Below are positions 11,539 to 23,512 of a stretch of DNA of 64,000 nt, one piece after another. Every line of letters starts with the position of its first letter. Positions within the stretch are counted from its first letter, which is position 1. The notes below the pieces were generated by a model. The model saw only the letters and a program-made list of their open reading frames with translations, did not search any database and was not told where the DNA came from. The stretch lies in assembly GCA_010093515.1 (NCBI GenBank), contig MU001681.1, positions 15,956 to 79,955 on the forward strand, read 5' to 3'. Origin of the DNA: Lineolata rhizophorae. Taxonomy: Eukaryota; Ascomycota; Dothideomycetes; Lineolatales; Lineolataceae. The position numbers and the translations under genes are program-made.

Positions 11539-12703
11539 CTACGCGGCCGCTTTTTCGAACAGGTAGTGGGAGACACCCCACGTATCGCCTCCTTCGTATG
11601 CAAACATCTCCGCGCATGCCATGTAAAAGATCTGCCACCGGTAGAACCACGCGCTCGCCTTGTCCTTCCCATACGTCTCCTCCAGATGTGGCCATATTTC
11701 TTTCCGACCTTTAGTCGTGTTGGATAGCCAGTCCTGCCAGAAGACGCCCGCGGTCAGCGACACTCTTAGTCGGCAGCCGTCCAACTTACCTCGCACGTTT
11801 GCGCGTAATGCCGGCCGTTGACCCACCACTGCCTCCTAATCTTGAGATCGTCTTGAAAATACAACAGCAGATCCGCGCTTAGCATCGTGCCGCCCGTGAA
11901 AAAGTGCTCGGTCATCCACCCGCCGTCAAAATCATACGGCGTCTCCTTGTGCGCAAATAGGTGCACGAATAGCTTGCCGCCGGGCACCAAACTACGCGAG
12001 ACTTTACTCATGAGCAACGCATAATTTTTCATGTGCTCGAAAAGCTCGATGCTAACCACTCGGTCAAACGACTCGGGCTCAAATTCGTGGTTAACGATGT
12101 CGCCCGTGACCACGGTAAGATTTTTCAGGGGAGGGTCGTGTGCGGCCGCGACGGAGTCGATGTAGACCTTCTGGGTACGTGAATTTGAAAATGCCGTGAC
12201 TTGGCTTCCAGGATATCGTGCCGCCAGGTACATTGAGAGAGAGCCCCATCCACAACTATCACCACGTGAGCTTGATAATGTTGTAGAATGGGCTTCGATA
12301 TTGCGCACCCAAGATCCAAGATCCGCATTCCGTCCTGAAGCTCCGCTCTCTCCGCGTAACTGTCCATCATCCTCAATTCGGCCTCATCCAGCGAACCCGG
12401 GCCGTTTCTGCTCTCTAAGTCATACAAACAGCACGAATACTTCATCCGCATTCCGAGGCACGCCTTTAGCACGCCGGTGCCAACTTCGTAGTGTTGCTTG
12501 TTAGCCGTGTCGGTCTCAATCGCCATAGGCCGAGTCCGCAAGGCCTTGATATAGTCCATCTTGGACTCATACGCCGCGGCGAGCGAGGATGAGCGGATCA
12601 TAGCGACACGTTGGGCGAGCTGTCTCCGGATTCCGACACGAATCACATAGTGCGGGAGAATTCCGCTGTCTAGGACAGCGTTGAGGTAGCTTCCAGACGA
12701 CAT
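11539..12703 (-). CDS. SAM-dependent methyltransferase, cyclopropane-fatty-acyl-phospholipid synthase family
   Basis: The protein has about 370 residues in three exons. The SAM-binding glycine motif [15 protein letters not shown] spans the first intron (12243-12304 region). It is followed by [43 protein letters not shown] and [18 protein letters not shown]. The second intron lies near 11736-11790, before DWLSNTTKG. The C-terminal [21 protein letters not shown] is typical of the CMAS/coclaurine N-methyltransferase-like group. The start at 12703 (MSSGSYLN) is the first in-frame ATG; open frame continues to 12721 without one. The substrate is not clear: bacterial relatives alkylate membrane lipids, plant relatives methylate alkaloid nitrogen. 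I infer only a cytosolic small-molecule or lipid methyltransferase. Confidence 0.82.
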
Positions 12704-13251
12704 CGTAATCTTCGGCAACAATTAGACCCCACAGCTATCGACTGGAATAGGTGACTCCATCATACTCACCGTGATCAAGGTGTTGTTTCCTATTTCTGGT
12801 ATGTATTATCCTCGACATCCAACTCGGCGACATAAAGGAGCAAACGTACGCTGTGGTAATGGCCAAATTTGTATTCCGCATCGGTCCCGTGCTTCAAACG
12901 TTTCATGTTTGCATCGGGCTTGAAAGTCCAAGAAACGGAGGGCGTTCGCTTAGACCTGCCCGCTGAGAGCCGACACTGCAAGTCTTGACGTCACGAGCCA
13001 AACCCGTCCCCCTGCTCTGTACTCCGTCTAGATCCTGCTGCCCGTTTCGTGTAGCTATTGCACCATCAAAGTTCGGCATTTTACGAACTACACGAATGCC
13101 TTTGTAGAAAGATGATAAACCCGTAATATTTGTTGTCCAAAAGCAGGGCACCTGACAAGTACCGGATTTGTCGCTCTTTGTTCCTGCACACCTAGCTACC
13201 CATTCTAACATCCCGAAGCACTTCTGGGTATCGTCCAACCTCGAAATGAAA
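12704..13251. other. Intergenic between methyltransferase and SANT-like gene
   Basis: A 548-base stretch that should hold the methyltransferase promoter. I see no coding sequence, RNA gene or repeat in it. Confidence 0.4.
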
Positions 13252-13812
13252 TCAGATGGGATCGACATCTCCTGCATTTCCGTACGCATCCCCCTCTTCG
13301 TTCAAAACGTCTTCCATGGTCTCTGATCTGATTTTGTTGGGGCAAGGGCTAGGAATATTCTCCTCGGAAATATATCCTTCAGCCTTTACCTCTTCACCGT
13401 CTGATTCGCCGATGTCCTCAGTCTCGGTACGAGCCCTCTTACGGGAGCAGCCGCTTTTCACCGACATTGGCGTTCTAGGCGTCGCAGACTTAGGTGTCTT
13501 CGTGCCGCGAGCGAGCCCCGCAGCGCTGGTCTTACCCTTGGGGGTTTTTGGCGTACCAGCAACACGTTCTCCAACGTCGTTGTTGTCCTTCTTCCAGCCT
13601 ATGGTAGACTTCAGCTTTCTAAAGCGACAGTCCACAGAAGGGAGAGTCAAGCCTAAATTATCGGCCGCCGTCTTCAAGTTGGGTTTGCCGCTGCAGGAAT
13701 CGATTACGGCAAGGAGCAACTTTAAGATCAAGCCGTTAGTAGTGTGACAGAGATGATAAGGGCAGTTGGAACCTACGCGGACATCCTCATCTGCGGTCCA
13801 ATTTTTACCCAT
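13252..13812 (-). CDS. Small Myb/SANT-like domain protein
   Basis: Two exons (13777-13812 and 13252-13719) give 167 residues. The N-terminus reads MGKNWTADEDVRLLLAVID, a Myb/SANT-type first helix with the conserved Trp and Asp/Glu pair. It is followed by NLGLTLPSVDCRFRKLKS, which resembles the third helix. The rest is basic and Thr/Pro/Lys-rich (TPKTPKGKT, TPKSATPRTPM), then KRARTE and an acidic end. This architecture is common in fungi as unnamed small nuclear proteins. The joining intron uses gtaggt...ttaaag and restores the SANT frame exactly, which supports the model. DNA or chromatin binding is an inference from the domain; no target can be named. Confidence 0.78.
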   Translation of the reverse strand: MGKNWTADEDVRVGSNCPYHLCHTTNGLILKLLLAVIDSCSGKPNLKTAADNLGLTLPSVDCRFRKLKSTIGWKKDNNDVGERVAGTPKTPKGKTSAAGLARGTKTPKSATPRTPMSVKSGCSRKRARTETEDIGESDGEEVKAEGYISEENIPSPCPNKIRSETMEDVLNEEGDAYGNAGDVDPI

Positions 13813-16649
13813 GTTTAGTCGGACTTCTTCGTGCCTCGTTATTCGTTTCCAGTCACCAAAGTACGTAGTGGCGAGGACAGCGGTAAGCTTTCCGCGTTTG
13901 AGCAATCAATGCCGCGGGACGTGCGACTTGGAAGGCTTGTTGCTTAGAAGAAGGTTGTATAAACTCGAAAGAGACGTTTATACTAGAAGGGTAGAACTTA
14001 GGTGGAATTCAGGTGTGGGCGCTGTGTGTTAGAGGGTAATGGTGACAGATCACTTCTCCGAGACCGCGAGGCGGCGACATATCACATGCGACGACATATC
14101 ACATGCAGCAATAAGATGTTCGCGCTTGGTAGTGCCCACTCAAAATGTGCTACTCCTGAAAAGTCACAGCAAAGAAAGTTTAATTTGCAGCGCCCCATTG
14201 TTTTTTTTTTTTTGGTCCATTTTCTATTCGTCCAGACATAGATGAAATTAAGAGAATCTTTTCTATTCTTCTTTATTTTCTATTCTTCTTTAAACATGTT
14301 TGGCGTACGCTCTAACATGGCTATTGTCTATATCCTCTTTTCCAGGGTCTGGGATCAATCCCAACGAGAGAGATACTCCTTGGAGGATCTCCTTATTTAA
14401 TATTGGAACTTGTGCTAAGGCAACGAGAGCAATAGAACCTCTCCTGAAAGACTCTACATCAACTAGTTTGGTTAACAGTGGGATAATGAGTTCGTCATCT
14501 ACTGTAGCTTTATGCAAACACCGCAACCGAATTAAAGGTGCTTCTTCCGCTTAACACAGACAAAACAGTTTTTGCCTTCTTACTTTTCCAGGCGGCATTA
14601 AGTCTTACTGAAGAATGTACGCTGCGATTTGGGGGCCCATGAAACAATCAACGCGCTAGCATATTCGGTCAAAACACAGCTAGCTCTATGGAGATGCGAG
14701 CCAAGGTGTTTTCCTCGACATCTTTATGCAAGAGGGCTTTGCCGTTCAAGTCCAAGCCGTATCTTATCCAGTATACGTGTCTCTGATCCGCTTAGACTTG
14801 CGAATACTTTGAACGTTCGAGCGAGAGTTCTGAATCGCAATTTTGCAGATTCTTTTCATATCTGCCCCTGAAAAAGAAAAGGACGTGCGGGTCCAGACCT
14901 GGAACGATGCGGATCTGGATCTAGCGTGACGGAAGCTATTAGTTCTATCCAGGGCTCTAGACACCATCAACTGTTCAAATAAAACTGCGGCAGAAACGTC
15001 GAAATAAACGACCCTAGTCACGCTGCGAGATGAGTTATATTTGGCTGATGAGATCGCAAAGTCTTTCCCCCTACCCTGAAACTATCATGTGTACGAGTAA
15101 TCTGCAACCGAAACCCGCGAGATGAAACGACCGATCATTCCAAATCTAACCTCCGGTAGATCCATTGTGGCATTGGTAAGATACATAGCCTTAGCTGCCT
15201 TTGGAAGAGTTGATCGGTCGTAACAATTCTAGGTAGGCACTGCTGGTAGGCGACATGAACAACGGCATTGCACCGTCTTCACTGTTACGATACGTGGCTA
15301 CGAAACGGATAATGGCAGGTTCTTCACAAAAGAGTCTCTCTAAATTAGAATCGCAACTGCCGAAAGACGATGCCAAGTAAGTGAAAAAAGCTTATTCCCT
15401 TGGCATTGCAACTGGTGGAAGGATGGCTTGTCTTTGTTGCATCGATTCATGGGCCCTAACTTCCAGTTGGTCAAGCTTCATATGTTATCCCTGGTTGTCA
15501 CGAGCCAGGAAAGATGCTGCACGACCGAATCCCAGAGACGATGGCTTGGGCATGTTTACCCAAACGCCAGTGTGCAATCCCGCAAATTCAGAACCAAGGT
15601 GCTCTCACCATGTGCGTTGCTCGATTCAATTTGAAGGATGGTCAGGGTGATGGTCTCCGTGGTCCAGGAAAGAAGAATCGTTCTAGTTCTTCCATAACGA
15701 ACATATTCGTGCACTAATCGCTTTTCTCTTGGACTGGCCAAACATTCTCGGTAGTTGCAAGCCCGGTGGCTTTGCAAGGATCCCCTAGTGACGTTGTTTT
15801 TGAGGCTTGGGTCCATGCTCGTCGTCGATCGTTGTCCGGATCGTGTTTGCAGGACATCTGCCGTTCCAAAGGATTTCTAGAAGTCCAATCACGGCGGTGG
15901 GTGAACGAAATTGTTCACTCACCTACTCTTTTCCCTCCCTGTCACAGCGAGGGGCGGCCGGATAAACGGGTAAAACGTGCCAGCCTTGCGGCCATAACGT
16001 TGCTCGTAGGTTTGAAACACAATACAACGAAGCGGGACGCTGAGCAATAGGAAAATAGATAATGCGCTGACGACAATCTGGGGTAGACGGCTCGAGCGCC
16101 ACGGAAGCTGGTGCTGGGCGCGAGCTGGCGAGGCACGGGAAGCAAAAGCGGAGAAGGCGAGTGCGGGGGGGCCAATCGGGACTGAGGCTGCAGATGAAAA
16201 TGATGAAAGGAGAATTGCTTCGAGATTGAGATGCGGCGCCCCAGCGCACGCCCGGCGACGGCCCTGGCGCGCATCGTCCCGGGGTGGGCGTCTTGGCTTC
16301 CGCCGCGCCCAATCGCGCTCGGCCTAATTCAAAGCGCGCGACGACGCCATCAACGTGATACTGCGCCGCCGGTCCGACCCACCACGCTCGCGACGCGATA
16401 TGACTCCCGCGCCGCCAACCATGCTGCCGCGATGGATGCTCCGCCGGCCCAGCGGCCGTCTCGTTGGCTCCGCCGGGATTGCACATCCCATCGCGGCGCC
16501 GCCTTGGGCTCTAATTGCCCTGTTGTTAACCGTCCTGCCAGCTCCGGAAAAGGCCTATATCAACATGCACCGTCCGCGCACTTCCACTGTCGACTGGTGT
16601 TGTGGTCTCTCGTCCGTCAGTTCACTCTTCACTCCAGTCGTCCGGCATC
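13813..16649. other. 2.8 kb without a recognised gene
   Basis: No confident gene. The left part (about 14.0-15.8 kb) is AT-richer than neighbouring genes and contains a T-run near 14200 and a duplicated word TTTTCTATTCTTCTTTA near 14258-14292. Several minus-strand open stretches (14290-14526, 15191-15376, 15556-15816) have protein-like composition, for instance LVDVESFRRGSIALVALAQV and RNSEDGAMPLFM, but only the last begins with ATG and none matches a family I know. They could be remnants of a decayed gene or exons of an unrecognised one. The right part (16.0-16.65 kb) is GC-rich, CT-bearing leader-like sequence for the gene at 16650. Confidence 0.35.
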
Positions 16650-17998
16650 ATGGTCCAGTTCACGAAGGCTGTCACCTTCGCCGTTTTGGCGGCCGGTGCC
16701 CTCGGCCACCCGGGAGGTAACGTCCGGGACGAGTTCGAGAAGCGGGAGCAGCACCTGAACAACCCTAAGAGGCGCACGCTCGCCGACTGCCACTCCGCGC
16801 TCGAGCGCCGCGGCCACCAGGACCTGATGGTTGAGAGGCGCAAGGCCCGAGTCAACGACATCCGTGCTCGTAAGGGGCTCGAGCCGCGTATGTGTTCCCT
16901 CCAACATCCTCTCCGTTTCGAAATTAGCTGCTGATTCCCCGACTGTAGGCCCGTACTTGCGCGCTCGCGATCTCGCTACCATCGGACTAACTCCGGTGGA
17001 ACAACCCGAGAGTGAGATCTTTGGTCGCCAGTCCAACTGCATCTTGGACCCGGAACAGACTGAGGGGCCGTACTGTGAGCTCGCCCTCAGAGCTCGTTGT
17101 TCAGATAAGCCGTGCTGACAGCTTTCCAGGGGTAACCGGCGAACTTGTCCGCTCCGATCTTCTCGATGGCGAGCCCGGTGTCACCATTGATCTGGACATT
17201 AACGTCATCGACGTAAATTCGTGCTCCCCTGTTGAGGGTGTCTACGCCGAGCTCTGGGGCGCCAACTCGACTGTAGGTTCATAAGGTGCGAGCTGAGATC
17301 GGCCGGTGTCTAATCGCAACAGGGAGTCTACACTGGTGTCGTAGCTTCGGGCAACGGAGACGGCAGTGCTTCCGAGATCAACAACAACCGCCTGCGTGGC
17401 ATCCAGCCTACCGATGCAGAGGGTACCGCCACCTTCAAGTCTGTCGTCCCGGGACACTATGTTGGCCGTACAAACCACTTGCACAGTAGGTTTCTTGTCG
17501 GATTGATATCGAGGTAATGGTATTAACCACGTGACAGCCATAATTCACAACGATGCCACTATGCTGCCGAACAACACCATTCAGGGCGGCAAGATTACAC
17601 ACGTCGGCCAGTTCTACTTCGAGCAGAGTCTTCTTCAGCAGGTAGAGGACATCTCACCGTACTCGACCAACGACCAAGAATGGATGCAGAACAGCGCCGA
17701 TATGCTTTATCAGCAGAGCTCTTCCAACGGTGACAGCGCAATCGTCGAAATCGTTTTGGTCGGCGACACTCTAGCCGACGGTGTCTACGGCTACATCGAT
17801 GTTGGCATCAATCCCAGTGCTTCCTACAGCCCGCAGCCCGTCAATATGTGGACTGACGACGGTGGTATTCCCGTGCCAGGCTCCATGTGGCAAGGTTACC
17901 CCTGGGAGGAGAGTGGTGGCATGCCGCCCGGTGGATTCCCTGGCTGGCCCGGTGCGAAGCGCGCCGAGGCAAAGCGCGAACAGAAGCTCGAAGCATAA
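16650..17998 (+). CDS. Secreted intradiol ring-cleavage dioxygenase-like protein
   Basis: Five exons (16650-16887, 16949-17074, 17130-17272, 17323-17485, 17538-17998) give 376 residues. The first 19-20 residues (MVQFTKAVTFAVLAAGALG) form a signal peptide. The core has EGPYWVTGELVRSD, VTIDLDINVIDVNSC, VEGVYAELWGANSTGVY, GTATFKSVVPGHYVGRTNHLHTIIH and a C-terminal Gly/Pro-rich tail. In intradiol dioxygenases the Fe(III) is held by two tyrosines and two histidines; candidates here are the Tyr of EGPYW, the Tyr of GHYVGR and the two His of NHLH. These extracellular fungal relatives are thought to open catechol-type rings from lignin or plant phenolics. The substrate is unproven. The family often has a cysteine or aromatic in the WxCN region, where this protein has WGAN. 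Confidence 0.88.
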
Positions 17999-18405
17999 GA
18001 CGCAACACGAATGGCGAGGCGAGGGCCAGAAGGTCTTAGTGGTTGTTCAAATTCAAGTAGACCATCAATAACAAAGCTTTCTTCGAGACGCCATAGAATA
18101 GCATCTCATCACGCGTTCTATCTTTTGAAAAGGAAAAAAAGTCAATACTGCCGCCTTAGATCAATCGCCTATAAACTAGGAATTGAAACTGAAACCCTAT
18201 GTCTATACACCGTTGATTCCCACTCTCTTTCCTAACGTTGCTCAAACATAGTTCCGAAACACCCTTCCGTACAATGCAAGACACGCAAGTCCCCTCGGCG
18301 CACTGCCGCTGTGGCTGTCCGAAAACAGAGCATTTCAAAGAGTCGCCGGCATATCCGTAGTGCTAGATGTGCCTACGCAACGAACGAAGCCGTAACCCTA
18401 CGGCC
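17999..18405. other. 3' region of the dioxygenase-like gene
   Basis: A 407-base stretch after the stop codon, AT-rich around 18050-18200 with possible polyadenylation-type A-runs. No gene seen. Confidence 0.4.
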
Positions 18406-18790
18406 CTACCAAGCGATCATCTTGGCGAACTTTGCGACAAGCTCGACAATGACAGCAACGGTGCCACGGTGAGCTTCCTCAAACGCCTGACCGTCGTCAC
18501 CATCCGCATGTTTGAGGATCTCGGTAAGGTCGACGGGCTCACCGGAAACGTCATAGGCAGGAAAGGCGCTGTTATTGTTCGTGTCCCCCACAATGTGCCC
18601 ACCCAGCTCACCGTTCCCCTAGAACACGAGCTTGCGGTTGCCATCCGCCTAAGTGAGAGCCATGATAGCAACGCCGCCAATGATTGAGTCGTCGGGCTTG
18701 TCGACGTGTTTAGCAGCATGACAATATGGGTTTGCGGTATAAGGAGTGGATGAAATTGCCACAGCGAGCAACGTTGCAGAAACGGTGACA
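18406..18790 (-). pseudogene. Decayed gene for a small secreted-type protein
   Basis: One minus-strand reading frame shows a hydrophobic, signal-like start (SATLLAVAISSTPYTANPY), a middle IIGGVAIMALT, then GGHIVGDTNNNSAFPAYDVSGE and an acidic-to-hydrophobic end VAVIVELVAKFAKMIAW before a stop at 18406. The frame is broken by about two internal stops and lacks a clear start codon, so I call it a pseudogene. The breaks are of the C-to-T type that repeat-induced point mutation or simple deamination gives. The family is not recognised. It may instead be a coincidence of composition, but the continuous protein-like texture over about 125 codons argues against that. Confidence 0.45.
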
Positions 18791-20683
18791 TCGCAGTGTA
18801 CCACCGAACTGTAGAAAAAGCTTGCTACAGTGTAAATCGGTAATCATGAGATTCATTTACAGTATCCTGAAGTGGCATATGTTTTTCGGGACATTGTTCA
18901 GATCCCTTCAGATGCAAACAGAGTGCGTTTCAATGAACGCCAAGTGAACAGCGTGTTCGGTAAATCTAAGGCCAAAGCTTGTCGTACGCAGTGATGTGTT
19001 TGGTCATTCAAGATCAAAGACACTCCTAAATTGGATGCGCCCCTGGCCAGAATGCAAGACGACAACCTACCTATGCTATCCCATGCAAAGATGTCCTTTT
19101 TTAGGGATGCGCATATCCAAATCTAAAAGCAAAATAGGACGCTTTGTACAAATATTTTGTACATATTCTAATGCAGCTTTTGATCTAGGGAAGCAACGCC
19201 GTGAGGCGCAAAGTAGAGGGGTATCAGTCTCAGTCCTAAATGACTCGGTTACGGTGCTGCATATTCGTTGTTAAATAATCAGGTGTAGTCGTCATCCTGT
19301 TTGACGGCGTGTAACTAGAGCACCCCCAAGAATATGAATCCCAGATACCAGTCGCTTGTTGCAGATGCATTTCATTTGAAGGAAACCGATGCGAACAACC
19401 GTCACTTTATCACCTAGTAAGATTCCCTAATTCAAAATGCATGTCTCAACAATGGAGCTACGATGTGCGAATATGACCATGAGGGTGTGACGCTCTACAT
19501 GGCTAGCTTTGTTTACGACGGAAAATGGTGACACCCTGCCTTATCGAACTCAAATCCTGCCTCTAAAACTTACCCGCGTTCTATGAAGTCTGCATTGATT
19601 CCCTGGCCTCGTAACAGATGACTCGATCAAGACCGTACTAGGGACTGCGAGATGAAGCCTACAACACGGTGACCAAACGACGTCGAAGTCTAGCCGAAAC
19701 CTGGCGATGGCCTGCTGCAGCGCACATCTAAGGCTACTCTTGCCCTGCATGCACAATCGAGCACGGGGTGCGTCCAACAGGCGCATGGCGGACAACGGCC
19801 GGGTACGCAGTCAGGTACAGCTCGTCCACCCGTCGCCCACTTGAAGACGCGAAGGCTGGGTATTGCACAAATCACGGAGTGAAGTTGAAAGTAAAGCGTG
19901 CATGCAGCGCTGCTGAAAATAGTACATCTTTCTCGCCCCGTATTCTAAAGACCTTCCCGTTTCCTCCAACTACAAAACATTCCAATTACTAACACAAAGC
20001 TACCAAAACAGCCCACATCGCCAGACCTGCGCTAACGCGTACTTCAGCCTTGTAACCTTGCAATAATGGACAGAACTTCGACCTATTTGGGGGGGGTCCA
20101 TGCAGAGCAACCCGAATGCCAACCTCCACTAATGAAAACTCAACTTTTTCCCTGTAGTGCTTGTTCATACTTGTTCAGAGAGAAAGCAAAGAAAGCCCAC
20201 GAAGCAATATAAGACATCTAAAACCCCACCGATGCCCCGGAGCAGCCAGTAGATCATTGAACGGGAGAGGCCTGACTCTCGCGATGACATCCGCAACGAC
20301 GAATCGCAAGCGGGAGCCGCGTGCCCGAATAGCAAGCAACCGTGATTAGGAAAGGCGGGCAAAGGTGAGTTAAGTTCAAACTGAGTTACAAGAAATGCAG
20401 AAACAGGAAACGTCTTTTGGAGCAAAGGAAACAGGGGAATGCTCCAGTCCCGCACCATGAAATGCCGCACGCTGCAGCGCCATTACAATCAAAAGTACAT
20501 CAACGAGTTTGACGGAATCCTTCTGGTGCGGCCACGCTCGACCCGCCGACCGCCCGGCTCGTCACCACATGACTTAATATAGGCATTGCTCGAATGGATC
20601 CGTCTTTTCCCAGTCTGTCATTTGGCTCGTCAACCCAATCGGCCATCGTCTTAAATCTGCATCCGAACTGCCGATGTCTCCAA
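18791..20683. other. 1.9 kb without a recognised gene
   Basis: No intact gene. On the minus strand between about 19260 and 19080 a short frame reads TDTPLLCASRRCFPRS...AALEYVQ, faintly like an ankyrin repeat, and 19060-18900 reads ILARGASNLGV. The frame is interrupted. Together with the broken frame at 18406 this suggests a patch of decaying genes. The remainder is AT-rich with nothing identifiable. Confidence 0.35.
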
Positions 20684-23512
20684 TCATCGGGCGAATACTT
20701 TTACAACGCCATCGCCACCCGCGGAGACGACTAGGCGTCCGTCCTGGCTCCAGACGACGCTGCAAACGCCCTCGCCGCGCATGATGCGGTGACTTGTGAT
20801 CTCCTGGGTGCAAATGCGTTTCTCAAGCGACCAGAAGCGAATGCTGGCGTCATGGCCCGCGGAGACGGCCTCCCGCCCGTCCTTGCTAAGCGAGAGGGAA
20901 GATATCGCGGACGGGTGGGCGAGCATGTTATAGGTGCATTGGCCTACATATGCGTCAGATGTAACTCTTCTAAATCGAGGTTTAACGCGGGTAGAGCTTA
21001 CCACTATTGGCATCGAAGAATCGGATGAACTGATCTTCGTGCCCGCTGATGATCGTGCCTTCCACTCCACCGCTGCTGCTCGAGCCGGTTGCGCCGTGGA
21101 CGACGCTCTCGTCTTCAGAAATGGACCGGCCAGAGTCCAAGCTCGCCGAGCCCTCCAGTCCAATAGAAGTGGCTACCACCGAATTAACTCCCGTGGCCGG
21201 CGTGCCGTCGTATGTTTCCCCACTTGCCATGCCAATAATCTCCTCGCCTGTCCGGGTATCGAAAATAACAACAGAACTATCCGTGAATGAAACAATGAAA
21301 TTCTCCCCAGTTATGGACAACGGGCTAATGCAAGTAGGCGAAGGAACACCTGGTCGTTGGAATGAGTGCACAAGCATGTAGTGGAAAGGAGTAGCCGTGG
21401 CCACGCTAGGTTGCGGCGAGGACGGATAATTGGATCCGGAGGTCACGGAGTGCCTCCGACTTCCTCCAACGCCACGGCGGGATCCCGTTTGTGGGGACGC
21501 GAGTTGTGGGGGTGCGCTGACAGCCCAGATCTTGATGGTACCATCTGCTGCGCCAGAGGCAAGCAAGATCCGGTCTGGACCGCCGTAGTTGTTGGAATCC
21601 GCGCCGAACACTGAAACGCACGTAGCTGGGAGAACGCAAATGGTCCAGACGGCATCAGTGTGGCCGTCGAGAGTTGCCTTTGGATCAACGCGGCCCCGTT
21701 CCCACACCCTCACCGTCGCGTCCTGACCACCAGAGAAGATCCAGCCGTCGCCAGAAGCACGTCCTCCGGTTGAAAAGCTTGCCGACGCCGGGCACGCCGC
21801 AAGAGACGTTACAACGCCGTCGTGTCCCCTGTGCGTGAAATAGCTCTGGATATCCAAATCGTTGCTCACTCCATGCTGGCCAACGTTCGCATAGCTAGCG
21901 GGTATTATCCACCGTTTGATCATGCCATCGTCGCCGGCCGTGCAAATCTCAGGCTCCGAAGGGCTCCCACCACCTGTGAATATGACGGATCGAACGACGT
22001 CCAGATGGCCACGAAGGGCGAACCTCACTTTGAAGTTCGACGGCGCTAGCTTGGCATTCTGACTGGTCACATCTCTTGTCTCGTGTCCTTCACTCCTCCT
22101 TCGAGTCATTGCGGTCGAGCCGGAACTCTTCCTTCGGTGCGAGCCTGGGCCGGAGCGCGGAGGAGATTTCGCTGGGATGCTGGTTGCGCTAGGGAATAGA
22201 TCGGTGTCCGGACGACGCGGAGGAGGGGCATCTGGGGGATGTTCGGGCGGCAGAGTAGTCGCATCTTCGAAGTTCCAACCATCCGGGTCGTCGGTTATGA
22301 CCTGGCGAGGCGCGCCACCTTCGGCTTCTCGTTCTCTCTCCGGCATCGGTCTGCCGTAGGAATCAAAGACGTGGTGCACTTTATCTACGGGCTCATCACT
22401 AGAAAATGCATGGCCAGCTTGTTGCTGTGAGTGGTGAGCTTGCGCCTCGGCCGAGGCCAGCGAGGAAGACTGCGGAGGCGGCTGCTGGCTTGGAACTTCT
22501 CTAGTCATAAAGGTAGCTTGTTCGGCGGGACCGGTAGAGTGGCCAAAATTGGGTACATCAGCGACGGAAGGCACGGAGGGCGGTTGGTGGTTCGGGGCAG
22601 ACGAAGGATGACCGAATCCAGGCCCGCCCGCTTGGTCTCTCTTCTGCCTCTGCTGCAAGTAAACTTCCTCTAGCGACATGGGCGGCTCGTTCTGGTTTAG
22701 GAAGTTGGTCGAGTTCGCTAGAGACTGTAGGCTGGCTTGCGGCGGCGGAGGGTGAGCAGGCGGAATAAGCAAGTAGGATATCTCTTCCATGCATTTCTTC
22801 AAGTATTGGCCTGACTTCTCTCGTTGCGAATCTCTATCGGTTTCGCTGGGATCTCGCGGCTCGGATTCGATGTCTAAGAACGAGTTGTGGTGCTTTGGTT
22901 GCGCTGTGATGGCGAATCGATGGTTAACAGAAGCCTCATAAGAGACTAGCAAACACCAAGGGGCTAGATACGTACGTTTCTCGATTTTCAGGCCACCCTT
23001 GGCTTCGGCTTTGGGGCCGGAGATGCCCTTCGAGTCCAGTTTACTATCACTCTCGGGCTGCTCTCCAGCCATGAGCGCCTTGTTCTTGGCCCGTTCGCGC
23101 TTCAACGACCCTTCGAGCATGCGAATTTGCTTGTCGAGCAGCTCATTAAGCCGCTTGGCGGATCGAAGGTCGCCTTCTTGCTTCGCGATCTTGGACTTCA
23201 TCTCGGCGCGTTCGATGTCCCATGCGTTCCGGGCGCGCTCGTGGTTATGCCATTCGATCTGCAGGAAGCGCATAACACCTGTCCGATGGAGGGGAACGAC
23301 AGTCAGCATGCAACGGTTGAAATGAGACGGGCCAAAGACCAGCCCGAGGCGAGCGGCCAGGACGGCTTCGGCGGGATGTCTGGGGGTGTCGTGACGACGC
23401 ATGGCCGCGCAGGCCTGGGTTACGCACCTTGGAGAGTGTATTCGGTGCCCGTGGACCCGCCATTCTCACCTCCGGCCCCATTACCCATGGCGGCAGGCGA
23501 CTGCCAGGCCAT
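20684..23512 (-). CDS. Striatin homologue, STRIPAK scaffold (PRO11/HAM-3 type)
   Basis: This is the regulatory B-type subunit and scaffold of the STRIPAK phosphatase-kinase complex, which in Sordaria (PRO11) and Neurospora (HAM-3) controls cell fusion and fruiting-body development. Exon 1 (23428-23512) encodes [12 protein letters not shown]...EYTLQ. Exon 2 from 23278 begins [20 protein letters not shown], the striatin N-terminal and caveolin-binding segment, followed by a coiled coil ([23 protein letters not shown]...). An intron near 22900-22978 joins IEK to [14 protein letters not shown] long Gln/Pro/Ser-rich linker leads to C-terminal WD40 repeats from about 22050 ([49 protein letters not shown]). 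The last intron is near 20950-21006. Total is about 840 residues. The model is intact, and the ATG at 23512 is supported by the exact splice into the conserved GVMRFLQ motif. Confidence 0.93.

Noticed and set aside
14290-15820. Possible multi-exon gene on the minus strand
   Set aside because: Three protein-like stretches exist but two lack ATG, no splice chain gives a recognisable family, and the region is AT-rich. Reported only as an unassigned stretch.
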